This document shows, piece after piece, positions 13,340-13,807 of a stretch of 13,807 nucleotides of DNA (positions within the stretch are counted from its first letter, which is position 1; each line of letters opens with the position of its first letter). Position numbers and translations under genes: made by a program. Source of the DNA: an uncultured Eubacteriales bacterium. Lineage in GTDB: Bacteria; Bacillota; Clostridia; Lachnospirales; Lachnospiraceae. The stretch spans positions 1-13,807 of the forward strand of contig URND01000085.1 of the NCBI GenBank assembly GCA_900549105.1. Direction: 5' to 3'. The notes beneath the pieces were generated by a model. The model was not told the DNA's origin. It was given only the letters and a program-made list of their open reading frames with translations, and searched no databases.

Positions 13340-13807
13340 TTAGTCCAGCTTGATACCAGCCAGTAAAGCGCCAAGATTTGTAGCCGCATCGCCTTCGGAT
13401 TTGAAGTGTACGGATTCTCTTTCATATCTTGGTTCAGCAGCATCATCCGCAAGAAGAGCTTTCATGCTGAGACTCAATTTGCCTTCTTTTTTCTGGATGA
13501 CTTTGACTTTTACAGTATCGCCGACAGCCATAACATCATTTGGTGTTTTGATACGTTTGATGCTCATCTGGGAGATGTGTACTAAACCGCTTAAACCGTT
13601 TTCAAGGCGGATAAATGCGCCGTAGGAAGTGATTTTTTCAACGGTTCCTTCAAAGATGTCGCCAACAGCAATTGCGTCAATCTGCGCAGCCTTTTCAGCG
13701 GCGGCTTTTTCCTGGGCGGCGTATACGAATACATGTGCAGCGTATTTACCGAAATATTTCTCGGCACCACTTTCTGGGATTACAGCAATGTCCCATTCAA
13801 CATCAAT
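13340..13807 (-). CDS. S1-domain RNA-binding protein, C-terminal part (5' end outside window)
   Basis: The frame is open from the window edge to the TAA at 13340-13342, giving 155 visible residues and no start. An internal ATG at 13567 lies in the middle of the S1 domain and is not the true start. The S1 domain spans about visible residues 48-118: VGDIFEGTVEKITSYGAFI, then GLSGLVHISQMS, KRIKTP, VGDTVKVKVI and KLSLSMKAL. Upstream is an alanine- and lysine-rich linker, preceded by a DVEWDIAVIPES stretch. The tail ends NLGALLAGIKLD. In Clostridia, such proteins are ribosomal protein S1-like or small S1 regulators that bind mRNA. Which one this is depends on the missing N-terminus. Confidence 0.87.
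   Translation of the reverse strand: MDVEWDIAVIPESGAEKYFGKYAAHVFVYAAQEKAAAEKAAQIDAIAVGDIFEGTVEKITSYGAFIRLENGLSGLVHISQMSIKRIKTPNDVMAVGDTVKVKVIQKKEGKLSLSMKALLADDAAEPRYERESVHFKSEGDAATNLGALLAGIKLD

Noticed and set aside
13340..13567. A separate 75-residue protein starting at 13567
   Set aside because: The same frame stays open to the window edge and encodes the first half of the S1 domain, so the ATG is internal.

Overview
This window most likely comes from a spore-forming, gut-type member of the Clostridia, probably Lachnospiraceae. The grounds are the sporulation sigma factor SigK, a YerC-type TrpR homologue, a DUF1836 protein, a CPBP protease and strong GGAGG-type ribosome binding sites. That placement is inferred from gene content and style, not from a search.

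Layout. Positions 1-2466 hold a small accessory cassette: a DUF4143 ATPase and a RelB/DinJ-RelE/ParE toxin-antitoxin pair. The cassette lies between two nearly identical direct repeats of about 81 bp. The repeat is the promoter and ribosome binding site of the next gene, sigK. It carries a textbook sigma-K/sigma-E type promoter (AC, 17 nt, CATACATTA). The sigK reading frame starts at a TTG and lacks the pro-sequence of B. subtilis SigK. Closely spaced behind sigK come two cobalamin genes (cobO-type adenosyltransferase, cbiC) and a PlsC-type acyltransferase, probably one transcript. A yerC-like regulator with its own promoter ends at a bidirectional terminator and converges with a DUF1836 gene on the minus strand.

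From 6215 the plus strand carries a CPBP membrane protease, a DUF362 protein with two 4Fe-4S motifs, and an orphan NMT1/THI5-type substrate-binding lipoprotein. After a structured 112-nt gap comes a 623-residue fusion of an ABC/OLD-type ATPase with a TOPRIM/DUF4435-like C-terminal part. It has a four-cysteine cluster inside the ATPase half. Its stop codon overlaps the start of a YcdX-type PHP phosphoesterase, so the two are translationally coupled. This pair is the best candidate here for an undescribed functional module, possibly defence or DNA repair. A strong terminator follows.

The right end holds a broken Rpn/PD-(D/E)XK-type nuclease gene with an internal out-of-frame deletion, a GC-rich in-frame insert and a 21-bp tandem repeat. 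A convergent S1-domain RNA-binding gene on the minus strand runs off the window edge. I saw no tRNA, rRNA, CRISPR array, riboswitch or recombinase gene.
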